Positions 8,592 through 16,237 of a stretch of 64,000 bases of DNA are shown here, piece by piece. The notes beneath the pieces are model-generated. The model saw only the letters and a list, made by a program, of their open reading frames with translations. It did not search any database and was not told the origin of the DNA. Every line of letters begins with the position of its first letter. The stretch's first letter is position 1. The stretch covers positions 806,001-870,000 of the forward strand of contig NZ_CADCWQ010000001.1 in assembly GCF_902806455.1 (NCBI RefSeq). Reading direction: 5' to 3'. Source of the stretch: Virgibacillus doumboii (GTDB lineage: Bacteria > Bacillota > Bacilli > Bacillales > Amphibacillaceae). A program made the translations under genes and the position numbers.

Positions 8592-9668
8592 TTGGAAATA
8601 ACCAGCGAATTAGGTCAGGAAATTATTAAGCGCCTTGCTGAGTATATCGATGTTGATATTAATATAATGGACCTTAATGGCAAAATCGTTGCCAGTACGG
8701 ATAAGTCCAGAATTAATGAACTACACTGCGGGGCGGTTGAAGTGCTTAGAATGAATGAGCCGCTAATATTAAAGGAAGAAGATGTTCAACGCTATCCGGG
8801 GACTAAACCCGGAGCTAATCTGCCAATCATGCATCAGAATAAAATTTCCGGTGTGGTTGGAGTAAGTGGAAATCCGAAAGATATTTTGCGGATAACCGGA
8901 TTAATCCGTGCATCAGTCGAAATGGTTATTGAACAAATATATATACAGCGACAAGCATATTATGAAGAGAGACAATGGAACAATTGGCTTCACCAATTAT
9001 TGCATCCCAGTGGATACAGCGAAGAGAAACTTAAGGAAGATGCAGTTTATTCATTAAAAATTAACACGGACTCACAATGGCGGGTAATTGTCCTGCATGG
9101 TGCAGGTGTGCAGGATTCGATTGATGGTATCCGGCGGGAAATAGTTAATTCAAAAATTACTGCACTATTTACCCTGCCATTTGCTGAAGATGAAATCGTA
9201 ATTACCATTTCATCAACGCTTGAGGCTATAAAAAGGTTAACTGAGCGTTTAGGGGATTTTAACCATAGTATTGGCGTCGGCGAGTAAGCTTTTGGCTTGA
9301 ACGGTATCAGGCAATCATATCAACAAGCGAGGCAAGCTATATTCTTTAATAAAGGGAAAGAGAAAATAACGTATAGCGGGAATTGGCAAATAGAAAGGTT
9401 GGCCACAGCTGTTTCCGCTAAGGAATATAATAGTATTTGTTTGGGATATGAGCAACGGCTGGAAGCGATAGGTGAGGAGTACCTCAAAACAGTTGATATT
9501 TATTTTGACATGGATTTTTCCATAAAGAATACTGCAGAAATACTGCACATTCACCGGAACACGCTTCTTTACCGCTTAGATCAGGTGAGAGAAAAAGTAG
9601 GTTTGGACCCGCGTGTGTTTCATGATGCGTTTCTTTTACGGATGATTAGAGGTCGTATAAAAATATGA
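8592..9668 (+). pseudogene. cdaR: CdaR-type sugar diacid regulator interrupted by an in-frame TAA
   Basis: The reading frame starts at TTG behind GAGGCGGTG and encodes a diacid-recognition domain (about 4-135) and a middle domain, then meets TAA at 9285-9287 after residue 231 (SIGVGE). The same frame continues at once with AFGLNGIRQSYQQARQA and runs to 9668, ending in the PucR/CdaR helix-turn-helix (HIHRNTLLYRLDQVREK). Intact CdaR proteins read through this join without a gap, so one nonsense substitution (for example CAA or GAA to TAA) splits a protein of about 359 residues. CdaR activates glycerate/glucarate genes; the truncated form would lack the DNA-binding domain. Suppression, reinitiation at TTG 9297 or a sequencing error are alternatives. 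Confidence 0.85.
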
Positions 9669-9728
9669 CTGTGCAAATGCACAAAAATAGGAACATCGTA
9701 TTTCTGAAATTTCATTTATTTATCTAAT

Positions 9729-9742
9729 TGTAAGCGCTAACA
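9729..9742 (+). promoter_or_regulatory. Catabolite response element (cre) upstream of glycerate kinase
   Basis: TGTAAGCGCTAACA fits the CcpA consensus TGWAANCGNTNWCA at every fixed position. It lies 45 bp before the glycerate kinase start, so CcpA would be expected to repress this operon when preferred sugars are present. A separate inverted repeat TGTGCA-AA-TGCACA lies at 9670-9683, just after the regulator stop, and may be an operator. Confidence 0.85.
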
Positions 9743-9786
9743 ATATAAGTTTAAATAAAAATAGATTAAATATAAAGGAGCTCATT

Positions 9787-10920
9787 ATGAACATCGTGGT
9801 CGCGCCGGATTCTTTTAAAGGGAGTCTAACATCAATTCAAGCATCGGACATTATAAAGGAAGCAATTAAAAGTGTTGATGCCCGTTACCAAATCACGATG
9901 AAGCCTATGGCAGATGGTGGTGAGGGGACCCTTCAATCATTACTTACATCGACACATGGGACCAGTATACCTGTAAAATGCACTGGACCTTTAGGGGGTG
10001 AAATAGATACTGCTTACGCGATAGTAAATTCAAATACAGCAATCATCGAATGTGCAAGCATTGCCGGGTTGGTTCAGGTTCCGCGTTTCAAGCGGGATCC
10101 TGATATAACGACAACTTACGGCATTGGTGAAGTAATCATCGATGCGCTGGATAAGGGATGTACATCGTTTGTGTTTGGTCTGGGCGGAAGTGCTACCAAT
10201 GATGGTGGTCTTGGGATGTTAATGGCACTGGGGATGAAAGCATGGGATGAAAATGGGAATGAGCTGGAACCGTTTGGAAAAGACTTGCATCGTGTTACTA
10301 AGGTGAGTTTTTCAGGGCTTGATTCGAGACTTCTGCACGCTGCTATCCAAGTTGCATGTGATGTGGATAACCCATTATGTGGAGAAAGGGGGGCAACAAA
10401 AGTTTTTGGTCCACAGAAGGGGGCAACTGAAGAACAAATCGGGCAATATGACATGGCGCTGGATAAGTATGGAGACATCATCGAGGGTGTATTTGAAAAA
10501 CGTTTAAAGAACATACCTGGCGCTGGTGCTGCGGGTGGACTGGGTTTTGCATTGTTGGCTATTGGAGCTGAACTCATTTCTGGTGCGGAGCTTTTAGCAG
10601 GCACAATGAATGTTGAGGGGGCAATCCAACATGCTGACCTCGTTTTAACTGGTGAAGGACAAAGTGATGAACAGACGCTTTACGGGAAAGCACCCGGCTA
10701 TATTGCATCACTAGCTCAAAAATATCATGTTCCAGCTATATTGCTTTCAGGCAGTCTTGATGGAGATTTGGATGTATTAAGAGAGCGATTTGCAGGATGT
10801 TTTTCGATAGTTAATAAGCCATTAACACTTGAAGAGTGTATGGAAAAAGCTGATGAATTACTTTATGAACAGACAAAACAAGTGATTCATCTGCTGCGAA
10901 ACATTAAAAACAAGGGGTGA
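9787..10920 (+). CDS. glxK: Glycerate kinase (GlxK/GarK type I)
   Basis: The 377-residue protein is full length for the family. It opens with the conserved VAPDSFKGSLTS segment and has MADGGEGTLQ, GLGGSATNDGG and the C-terminal TGEGQSDEQTLYGKAP motif of glycerate kinases, which phosphorylate D-glycerate to 2- or 3-phosphoglycerate. It has an AAAGGAG site before ATG and is followed 6 bp later by the permease gene. The upstream cre site implies carbon catabolite control. It appears intact although both the regulator before it and the permease after it are broken. Confidence 0.93.
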   Translation: MNIVVAPDSFKGSLTSIQASDIIKEAIKSVDARYQITMKPMADGGEGTLQSLLTSTHGTSIPVKCTGPLGGEIDTAYAIVNSNTAIIECASIAGLVQVPRFKRDPDITTTYGIGEVIIDALDKGCTSFVFGLGGSATNDGGLGMLMALGMKAWDENGNELEPFGKDLHRVTKVSFSGLDSRLLHAAIQVACDVDNPLCGERGATKVFGPQKGATEEQIGQYDMALDKYGDIIEGVFEKRLKNIPGAGAAGGLGFALLAIGAELISGAELLAGTMNVEGAIQHADLVLTGEGQSDEQTLYGKAPGYIASLAQKYHVPAILLSGSLDGDLDVLRERFAGCFSIVNKPLTLEECMEKADELLYEQTKQVIHLLRNIKNKG

Positions 10921-10926
10921 AGGAAA

Positions 10927-12287
10927 GTGGAAGGTTTCGGTCTTATTTTATTAATTGTTGTTGGGGTATTATTTGTTATTTTTGCAACCGCTAAACTGAA
11001 GTTGCACCCATTTTTATCATTGCTGATCGCTGCATTTGGTATTGGAATTTTAGCAGGTCTCCCATTATCTGAGGTGATAGATTCAGTAAATGGCGGTTTT
11101 GGCGGCTTGATGGGAAGCATCGGTCTTGTAATTGTTTTCGGTACGATAATCGGGGTTATTTTGGAAAAGTCCGGTGCTGCACTTCGAATGGCAGAAGTTG
11201 TGTTGCGGATTGTAGGTGAAAAACGACCGCAAATGGCGATGAGCCTTATCGGGGCAATTGTCAGTATTCCCGTATTTTGTGATTCCGGATATGTTATCCT
11301 GTCCTCGTTAAAAAAGGCACTTGCGAAAAAGGCTAAAGTTGCAGTAGCATCAATGGCTATTGCGTTATCAACCGGTTTATTTGCAACACATACATTGGTA
11401 CCGCCGACACCCGGACCAATTGCTGCAGCTGGTAACATTGGTGCAGAGGATTTCTTGGGAACGATTATATTAATCGGTATCATTGTAGCCATTCCGGCAA
11501 TTATTGCAGGCTACATCTGGGCGGTTAAAGTAGGAACAAAAATTCAAGTTGAAGGAGAAGATGATAAAATTCTGCCTATGATTACGATACCATTGTAAAA
11601 GAATTTGGTGACATGCCATCCACTGCAAAATCATTCGCACCAATTGTAATGCCCATTTTGTTAATTGGCTTTAGTTCCGTAATAACATTTGCGGGCTGGT
11701 CGGGGACATTTTTTGATATCTTTTTATTCCTGGGATCACCGGTGGTGGCATTGTTAATTGGGGTATTATTCGCATTCCTGCTGCTTCCTGATTATAATGA
11801 GGAAACATTAACGCAATGGATAGGAATCGGCATTAAGGAATCCGCACCGATCCTGTTGATTACCGGTGCAGGCGGTGCATTTGGTACAGTGATCAAAGCA
11901 ACTCCTGTAGCAGATTTCATTCAAGGATTTGGTGAAAATGCATTCTTTACAGGTGCTATGTTCTTATTTATTCCGTTCCTGATTGCCGCTGCACTAAAAT
12001 CAGCACAAGGCTCATCAACAGCTGCACTCGTCATCACGTCAACATTGGTAGCACCACTGCTTCCTGAGTTAGGAATTACAGGTGCAGTGCCGCTTGCATT
12101 AGTCGTAATGGCGGTAGGTGCCGGTGCAATGGTTGTTTCACATGTTAATGACAGCTATTTCTGGGTCGTTAAGGAATTTAGTGGTATGTCAGTAACACAG
12201 GCATACAAAGCACAAACTGCAGGAACGTTGCTGCAGGGAATTGTGGCAATTGTTGTTACGTTTATATTGTGGATATTGTTGGTATAA
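10927..12287 (+). pseudogene. GntP-family gluconate/glycerate permease with a -1 frameshift
   Basis: A GTG-started frame (10927-11598) encodes the first half of a GntP-type symporter up to EGEDDKILP. From about 11577 the adjacent frame continues the family sequence without loss (YDYDTIVKEFGDMPSTAKSF, then the rest to 12287). A single missing base near 11575-11577, after CTGCC, restores one protein of about 453 residues. The first frame instead ends at TAA 11596-11598. The half-proteins would contain about half the membrane helices each. The gene is the second member of the glycerate kinase operon and would import glycerate or gluconate. A sequencing error cannot be excluded. Confidence 0.85.
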
Positions 12288-12304
12288 GCTTTGAAATAAA
12301 GTTG

Positions 12305-12345
12305 GAAATGGAGAATTCCGTTGTAGGGATTCCCCATTTCTTTTT
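12305..12345 (+). terminator. Terminator of the glycerate operon
   Basis: GAAATGGAGAATTCC (12305-12319) pairs with GGGATTCCCCATTTC (12326-12340) with small mismatches, followed by five T. It ends the kinase-permease unit. Confidence 0.75.
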
Positions 12346-12430
12346 GGGACTAAAATTTTAAAAAGTATAAATTTGTTCTATCACAATGTTTTTTAAAGTT
12401 TAGTGTTTTGCAGCGAGTGAAACGATGCTG

Positions 12431-12570
12431 CAAAATATCAACCGGAGAACCAAAATATCAACCGGAGAACCAAAATATCAACCGGAGAACCAAAATATCA
12501 ACCGGAGAACCAAAATATCAACCGGAGAACCAAAATATCAACCGGAGAACCAAAATATCAACCGGAGAAA
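12431..12570. repeat. Seven near-perfect 20-bp tandem repeats
   Basis: The unit CAAAATATCAACCGGAGAAC is repeated seven times; six copies are identical and the seventh differs only in its last base. The array lies between the convergent permease and HAD genes (gap 12288-12614) and has no spacers, so it is not a CRISPR. As 20 is not a multiple of three, the array is open in several frames and produces artefactual repetitive ORFs. Phased as AATATCAACCGGAGAACCAA it matches 14 of 20 positions of units at 20654-20673 and belongs to the same period-20 family as the arrays at 20634 and 28364. Confidence 0.95.
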
Positions 12571-12614
12571 TGACCAAGAAATCCTTTATCTAAGCATTGG
12601 GCACGCTATTTACA

Positions 12615-13400
12615 TCATATATCCAGTCCCAGCTTTTTCAATCCATTATATATACCATCCTCGGAAACAGTCGTCGTTCTGTTTTTGGCATATTCAAAAA
12701 GATCCGGGTGTGCATTGCCCATTGCAAAGCCTTCCCCTGCAGCCTGGAGCATTTCCTTATCGTTCATGCCGTCGCCGAAGGCAATTGCCTGTTTGGGATT
12801 GATATTGAGCAGTTCAAGGATTTTTTCAACTGCAAAGCCTTTGTTGACATTTGTACGGATAATATCATAGCAGTTCTCAATACCTGCAATAGTGACCGGC
12901 GACATAAAAATATTAGCTTCTATTTCATAAAGTGCTGTCTCTGATGGGGGCAGATTCATGACGGTTACGCCTAAAATCTGATCCACTTTATCAGCTTCCC
13001 AAGTCAGATTTTTTTTCAATTGGAATGTTCCTATGAAATTGGTGACAAGCGGTCTGCTTAATGATGTATAGTAATTTTTATCCCTTGTGTACAACACCAT
13101 TTCGTGATCGTTGGCTTCAGCAGTTTGAAGGAATTGCTCGACAGTGTTTTTATTCATTGGTTCATTTACAATTGTTTCATTTTGATATACGGCAAATGCT
13201 CCGTTATACCCGATGAAGGAATGAATATCCAGTTCTTCTGCTAAGTCGTCAATTTCATGCAGCGGGCGTCCAGTAGCAAGAAATACTTCAATACCTTGTT
13301 CCTTTGCTTTAGAAATTGCATGTTTTGTTGACTCTGTGTATGTGTGGTCCGGTTTCAATATGGTGCCGTCAATGTCGAGAAATAATATTTTGTAGTCCAT
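12615..13400 (-). CDS. Cof-type HAD phosphatase
   Basis: The 261-residue protein has HAD motif I DIDGT (nucleophile Asp9, general acid Asp11), motif II in the ATGRP segment, and motif III/IV GDGMNDKEML near residue 210. These define the Cof/YwpJ/YcsE class (C2 cap) of sugar-phosphate and riboflavin-intermediate phosphatases. The substrate is not predictable from sequence. It has a GGAGAT site and is transcribed alone, convergent with the glycerate operon. Confidence 0.9.
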   Translation of the reverse strand: MDYKILFLDIDGTILKPDHTYTESTKHAISKAKEQGIEVFLATGRPLHEIDDLAEELDIHSFIGYNGAFAVYQNETIVNEPMNKNTVEQFLQTAEANDHEMVLYTRDKNYYTSLSRPLVTNFIGTFQLKKNLTWEADKVDQILGVTVMNLPPSETALYEIEANIFMSPVTIAGIENCYDIIRTNVNKGFAVEKILELLNINPKQAIAFGDGMNDKEMLQAAGEGFAMGNAHPDLFEYAKNRTTTVSEDGIYNGLKKLGLDI

Positions 13401-13524
13401 GTGTATCTCCTTGTCTGTTTAGTCTACGTAGATTTTAGCATAAAGGTATTGCTTTTTCATCGAAAGGGTTTCCCATACATATTTTGTCACGTGTAAGAAA
13501 AAATGTTTGTCAAAAAATAAATAT

Positions 13525-13544
13525 GAACAGAAATGTTTCTGTTC
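13525..13544. promoter_or_regulatory. Inverted repeat upstream of the spore protein gene
   Basis: GAACAGAAA and TTTCTGTTC form 9-bp arms around a TG centre. The palindrome lies 25 bp before the spore protein start. It may be an operator or a transcript 5' hairpin. I could not identify a convincing sigma-G promoter in 13401-13569. Confidence 0.4.
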
Positions 13545-13569
13545 GAATACCCACGAGGAGTGATCAGTT

Positions 13570-13767
13570 GTGGCAGATAACAAAAACGATTTGTTAGTGC
13601 CTGGCGCGGAAAATGCAATGGATAAGATGAAAGAGGAAATTGCAAATGAATTTGGTGTTCAGCCTGGAGCGGATACCACTGCACGCGAGAACGGATCAGT
13701 GGGTGGCGAAATGGTCAAACGAATGATTAAAATCGCCGAGTCAAGCATGGGTAATCAGAATAAATAA
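13570..13767 (+). CDS. Alpha/beta-type small acid-soluble spore protein
   Basis: The 65-residue protein starts at GTG behind GAGGAGTGA. It shows the conserved family blocks PGAENAMDKMKEEIANEFGV (including the EIA.E region where the germination protease cuts) and GSVGGEMVKRMI. Such proteins coat and protect DNA in the dormant spore and are degraded on germination. Expression should be in the forespore under sigma-G. Its presence is direct evidence for a spore-forming Bacillaceae host. Confidence 0.95.
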   Translation: MADNKNDLLVPGAENAMDKMKEEIANEFGVQPGADTTARENGSVGGEMVKRMIKIAESSMGNQNK

Positions 13768-13778
13768 ACCGTGCTGCA

Positions 13779-13815
13779 GGAGGTCGTCCCAATTGGGAGT
13801 TGGGAAGGCCTCCTT
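13779..13815. terminator. Bidirectional terminator between spore protein and response regulator genes
   Basis: GGAGGTC...TCCCAA (13779 on) pairs with TTGGGA...GGCCTCC ending at 13813. It lies in a 55-bp gap between convergent genes and can serve both. Confidence 0.7.
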
Positions 13816-13822
13816 CTCCATT

Positions 13823-14506
13823 TTATTCATTTGTCGGGATGGACGCGATTGCGTTTTTCAGAATTTTGATTGCTTCGCTTCGTGTGGAGACGTTTAATTT
13901 TTTGTACAGTGATGTAATGTAATTTTTGACGGTGCCGAGAGTCAGGTACAGTTCTTCGGCAATTTGTTCGTTTGTATACCTTTCAGCAATCAGATAAGCG
14001 ATTTCCTTTTCCCGCTCTGACAGGTGTATATCAAGACCATCCCAGGTTGTATCATATAAATCTTTCGTACTTGAAACATGTCCCTTGTTTACGAGATCTG
14101 TTATCGAATCTGCCGCGCTTGATGGAATTTGTATGGATTTATTTGCCAGAGCTTCACGAATAGCGCGGATGATTTCCTCTGTTTCCCAGTCTTTCAGCAA
14201 AAAACCGCTCGCACCCTGGGCAATTGCTTCGATTACATCGTTGCCGTGTGTATAGGAGGTGAGCATAATGATGCAAATTTCCGGATGTGATTTTTTGATA
14301 CGTCTGGTTGCTTCAATTCCATTCATTAATGGCATTTGAATATCCATCAGCATAATATCCGGTGTTTTTTTGGCTAAATCGATTGCTTCTCTGCCGTTAC
14401 TGGCTGTACCAATTACGTGATAACCATCCTGGAGTTCAAGGATGGTTTTGAATCCATCCACAATAATCGGATGGTCATCGACAATACCAATAGCTATATT
14501 TTTCAT
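13823..14506 (-). CDS. NarL/FixJ-family response regulator
   Basis: The 227-residue protein has an N-terminal receiver domain with the acidic pair DD (10-11), phospho-acceptor Asp55 (LMDIQMP) and Lys105 (FLLKDWE), and a C-terminal LuxR-type helix-turn-helix (LSEREKEIAYLIAERYTNEQ, then GTVKNYITSLYKKL). It forms a two-component system with the histidine kinase encoded just upstream, whose stop overlaps this start (ATGA-type, 1-base overlap), which implies translational coupling. The stimulus and targets are unknown. Confidence 0.93.
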   Translation of the reverse strand: MKNIAIGIVDDHPIIVDGFKTILELQDGYHVIGTASNGREAIDLAKKTPDIMLMDIQMPLMNGIEATRRIKKSHPEICIIMLTSYTHGNDVIEAIAQGASGFLLKDWETEEIIRAIREALANKSIQIPSSAADSITDLVNKGHVSSTKDLYDTTWDGLDIHLSEREKEIAYLIAERYTNEQIAEELYLTLGTVKNYITSLYKKLNVSTRSEAIKILKNAIASIPTNE

Positions 14507-15660
14507 CAGCCTGTGACCTCCCTTCGTTTTAACTCAATTGGAATGGAAAAGCTAAGTTCACATCCCCCATGAACTGTACGTCTTATATTCATTTTTCCAT
14601 TAACGGAAATTATGCGTTCATACATTGCAGTCAGCCCGAGACCATAACGAATGTCTTTTTTTAGCTGGCCATTATCGGTCAGACGGAAAATGACTTTGGA
14701 ATCGATTTTTTTCAGAAAAAAACTGAATTCTGTTGCCCCGCCGTGTTTAATGCCATTTGTTAAACCTTCCTGCAGACCCCGGTATATGGCTAAATTCTGA
14801 TCCGGTGTAAGGTTTTCGATGTCAGCAATGGTATATGTAACGATAATGTCTGAATGGATTATTGCATTTTCAATGAGGTCAATTAATCTCTTTTTGAAAT
14901 CGATGAAGTTGGGGTAGTAGTGCAGTGTTGTTGTCAATTCACGGATACTGTTCAAACTTTCCCGTACCTGGCCCTGAACAATTGTCAGTTTACTTTTTGC
15001 TTTATCGTGGAAGTTGTTTGCACTTAATTGTTTTACCGTTTCCAGACCGACTATTGTTGAGGTTAGCGTGAAACCAATCGTGTCATGAATTTCCCGTGAA
15101 AGTTTGACCCGCTCATCGATGATTGTTTTTTCCTCTAATTCATTGGTAGCCTTTTGAAGCTGCTGGTAGGCATTTTCGAGAAGGATGCGTTGTTCATTTG
15201 ATCGTTTTGCCATATAGCTAAAACCAAAAATCAGCCCATACTCAAGCATTCTTGGGATGACAAAACTGATTTCCTGAAATGAAGGGGAATCCAGATGTAT
15301 GTATACGCCCGCTGAAAAGGCAAGGTATGCTGCGATGGTAAAGGGAATACTGACAGCCAAACGATAGTAGTAGGCGGTTTCTGCTAACAGAATGAAAAAG
15401 TAAATTTGCGGGACAAAGGATCCATCAACAATTTGAACGATAAACGCAAGAGAAAACTGGATTGAAAATAATAAGGCAATCATGTGCGTACTGATTCGTG
15501 ATTGAATATTATATCGAACAACTTCAATGATGGTGAAGGTACCAGATAAAACGATGATTAATGAATGATTGCCGGGATTTTCTGAGTATAGAAAAATAAA
15601 GGTCATAAACAAAGAAATGTATAAAATAAAGGAAACAATATTTGCCGAATTATTTTTCAT
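14506..15660 (-). CDS. Membrane sensor histidine kinase (HisKA_3 / NarL-system type)
   Basis: The 384-residue protein has about six hydrophobic helices in residues 1-150, a coiled linker (about 155-185), the HisKA_3 box LSREIHDTIGF with His192 as the phosphorylation site, and a C-terminal HATPase domain (GLQEGLTNGIKHG; DNGQLKKDIRYGLGL). It resembles the DesK/LiaS/NreB class that partners LuxR-type regulators. No extracytoplasmic sensor domain of size is visible, so it may sense membrane state. It is cotranscribed with the response regulator. Confidence 0.92.
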   Translation of the reverse strand: MKNNSANIVSFILYISLFMTFIFLYSENPGNHSLIIVLSGTFTIIEVVRYNIQSRISTHMIALLFSIQFSLAFIVQIVDGSFVPQIYFFILLAETAYYYRLAVSIPFTIAAYLAFSAGVYIHLDSPSFQEISFVIPRMLEYGLIFGFSYMAKRSNEQRILLENAYQQLQKATNELEEKTIIDERVKLSREIHDTIGFTLTSTIVGLETVKQLSANNFHDKAKSKLTIVQGQVRESLNSIRELTTTLHYYPNFIDFKKRLIDLIENAIIHSDIIVTYTIADIENLTPDQNLAIYRGLQEGLTNGIKHGGATEFSFFLKKIDSKVIFRLTDNGQLKKDIRYGLGLTAMYERIISVNGKMNIRRTVHGGCELSFSIPIELKRREVTG

Positions 15661-15812
15661 AGTCTCCTCCGCCTTTTCCCCATATATAGTATGGTAGGTC
15701 TATTGTATCACATTGTAATTGGAAAAAAAGTACATCTGAAACGCAGACTTTCGACAGCGGGATTCGACAATAGTTCAGATTTCATATGACTTTTTATGTG
15801 ACTTTTATGACC

Positions 15813-15841
15813 TTGTGCGGATAATGGTTGTTATATATACT
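15813..15841 (+). promoter_or_regulatory. Possible sigma-A promoter of the SinI-like gene
   Basis: TTGTGC (15813-15818), a 17-base spacer and TATACT (15836-15841) precede the SinI-like gene by about 95 bp. The match is moderate. A second TATAAT lies at 15845-15850 but lacks a good -35. Confidence 0.4.
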
Positions 15842-15935
15842 CTGTATAATGAATAGTTATTATAGGAGATTATTACTAGTTCTCAATGAGGATCGTACAT
15901 AATAATCCAAAATAATACCATATGGGGGATGCCAA

Positions 15936-16061
15936 ATGAGCGATCAGGTAATGATTGCGTTAGATGAAGAGTGGGTCGCATTGGTAAAAGATGCAAAGGC
16001 TGCGGGGTTAAGCATCGAGGAGATACGAGATTTTTTAAATAGAGATGGAAAGAAGGATTAA
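15936..16061 (+). CDS. SinI-family anti-repressor peptide
   Basis: This 41-residue ORF follows a GGGGG site at 15924-15928. Its sequence keeps the SinI dimerisation motif: LDEEWVALVKDAKAAGLSIEEIRDFL, read in two blocks as LDEEWVALVKDAK and AGLSIEEIRDFL, compare LDQEWVELMVEAK and ANISPEEIRKYL in B. subtilis SinI. SinI binds the SinR biofilm/motility repressor and removes it from DNA. No sinR gene adjoins it, so it is an orphan here and would act on a regulator encoded elsewhere. It is followed by a terminator and is a single-gene unit. Confidence 0.85.
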   Translation: MSDQVMIALDEEWVALVKDAKAAGLSIEEIRDFLNRDGKKD

Positions 16062-16104
16062 TTTTTTTGCTATGCTGTTCTTTTTAATGAACGAACGCAT
16101 CTGA

Positions 16105-16140
16105 AAATGTCCAGTGGAAAGATTTGCTGGGCATTTTTTT
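16105..16140 (+). terminator. Terminator after the SinI-like gene
   Basis: AAATGTCCAG (16105-16114) pairs with CTGGGCATTT (16127-16136), followed by a T run to 16140. Confidence 0.8.
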
Positions 16141-16237
16141 GCAGGAAATTTTCCGCTGATAGAGAAATATAATTGTATGGGTATTAATATGTTAGTAATA
16201 GAAGATGTCCATAAAATATCATAAGGGGGATTATGGA

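Noticed and set aside
10887..11492. 201-codon ORF antisense to the permease
   Set aside because: It is a shadow of the GntP coding sequence with membrane-gene codon bias on the other strand.
12431..12570. CRISPR array
   Set aside because: The units are directly adjacent without spacers and no cas gene is nearby.
12408..12802. Repetitive ORFs across the 20-bp array
   Set aside because: A period not divisible by three with no internal stops is open in several frames; there is no ribosome binding site or family match.
16205..16237. Upstream ATG as start of the first NhaC gene
   Set aside because: The ribosome binding site AGGGGGA lies after it and fits the ATG at 16238.
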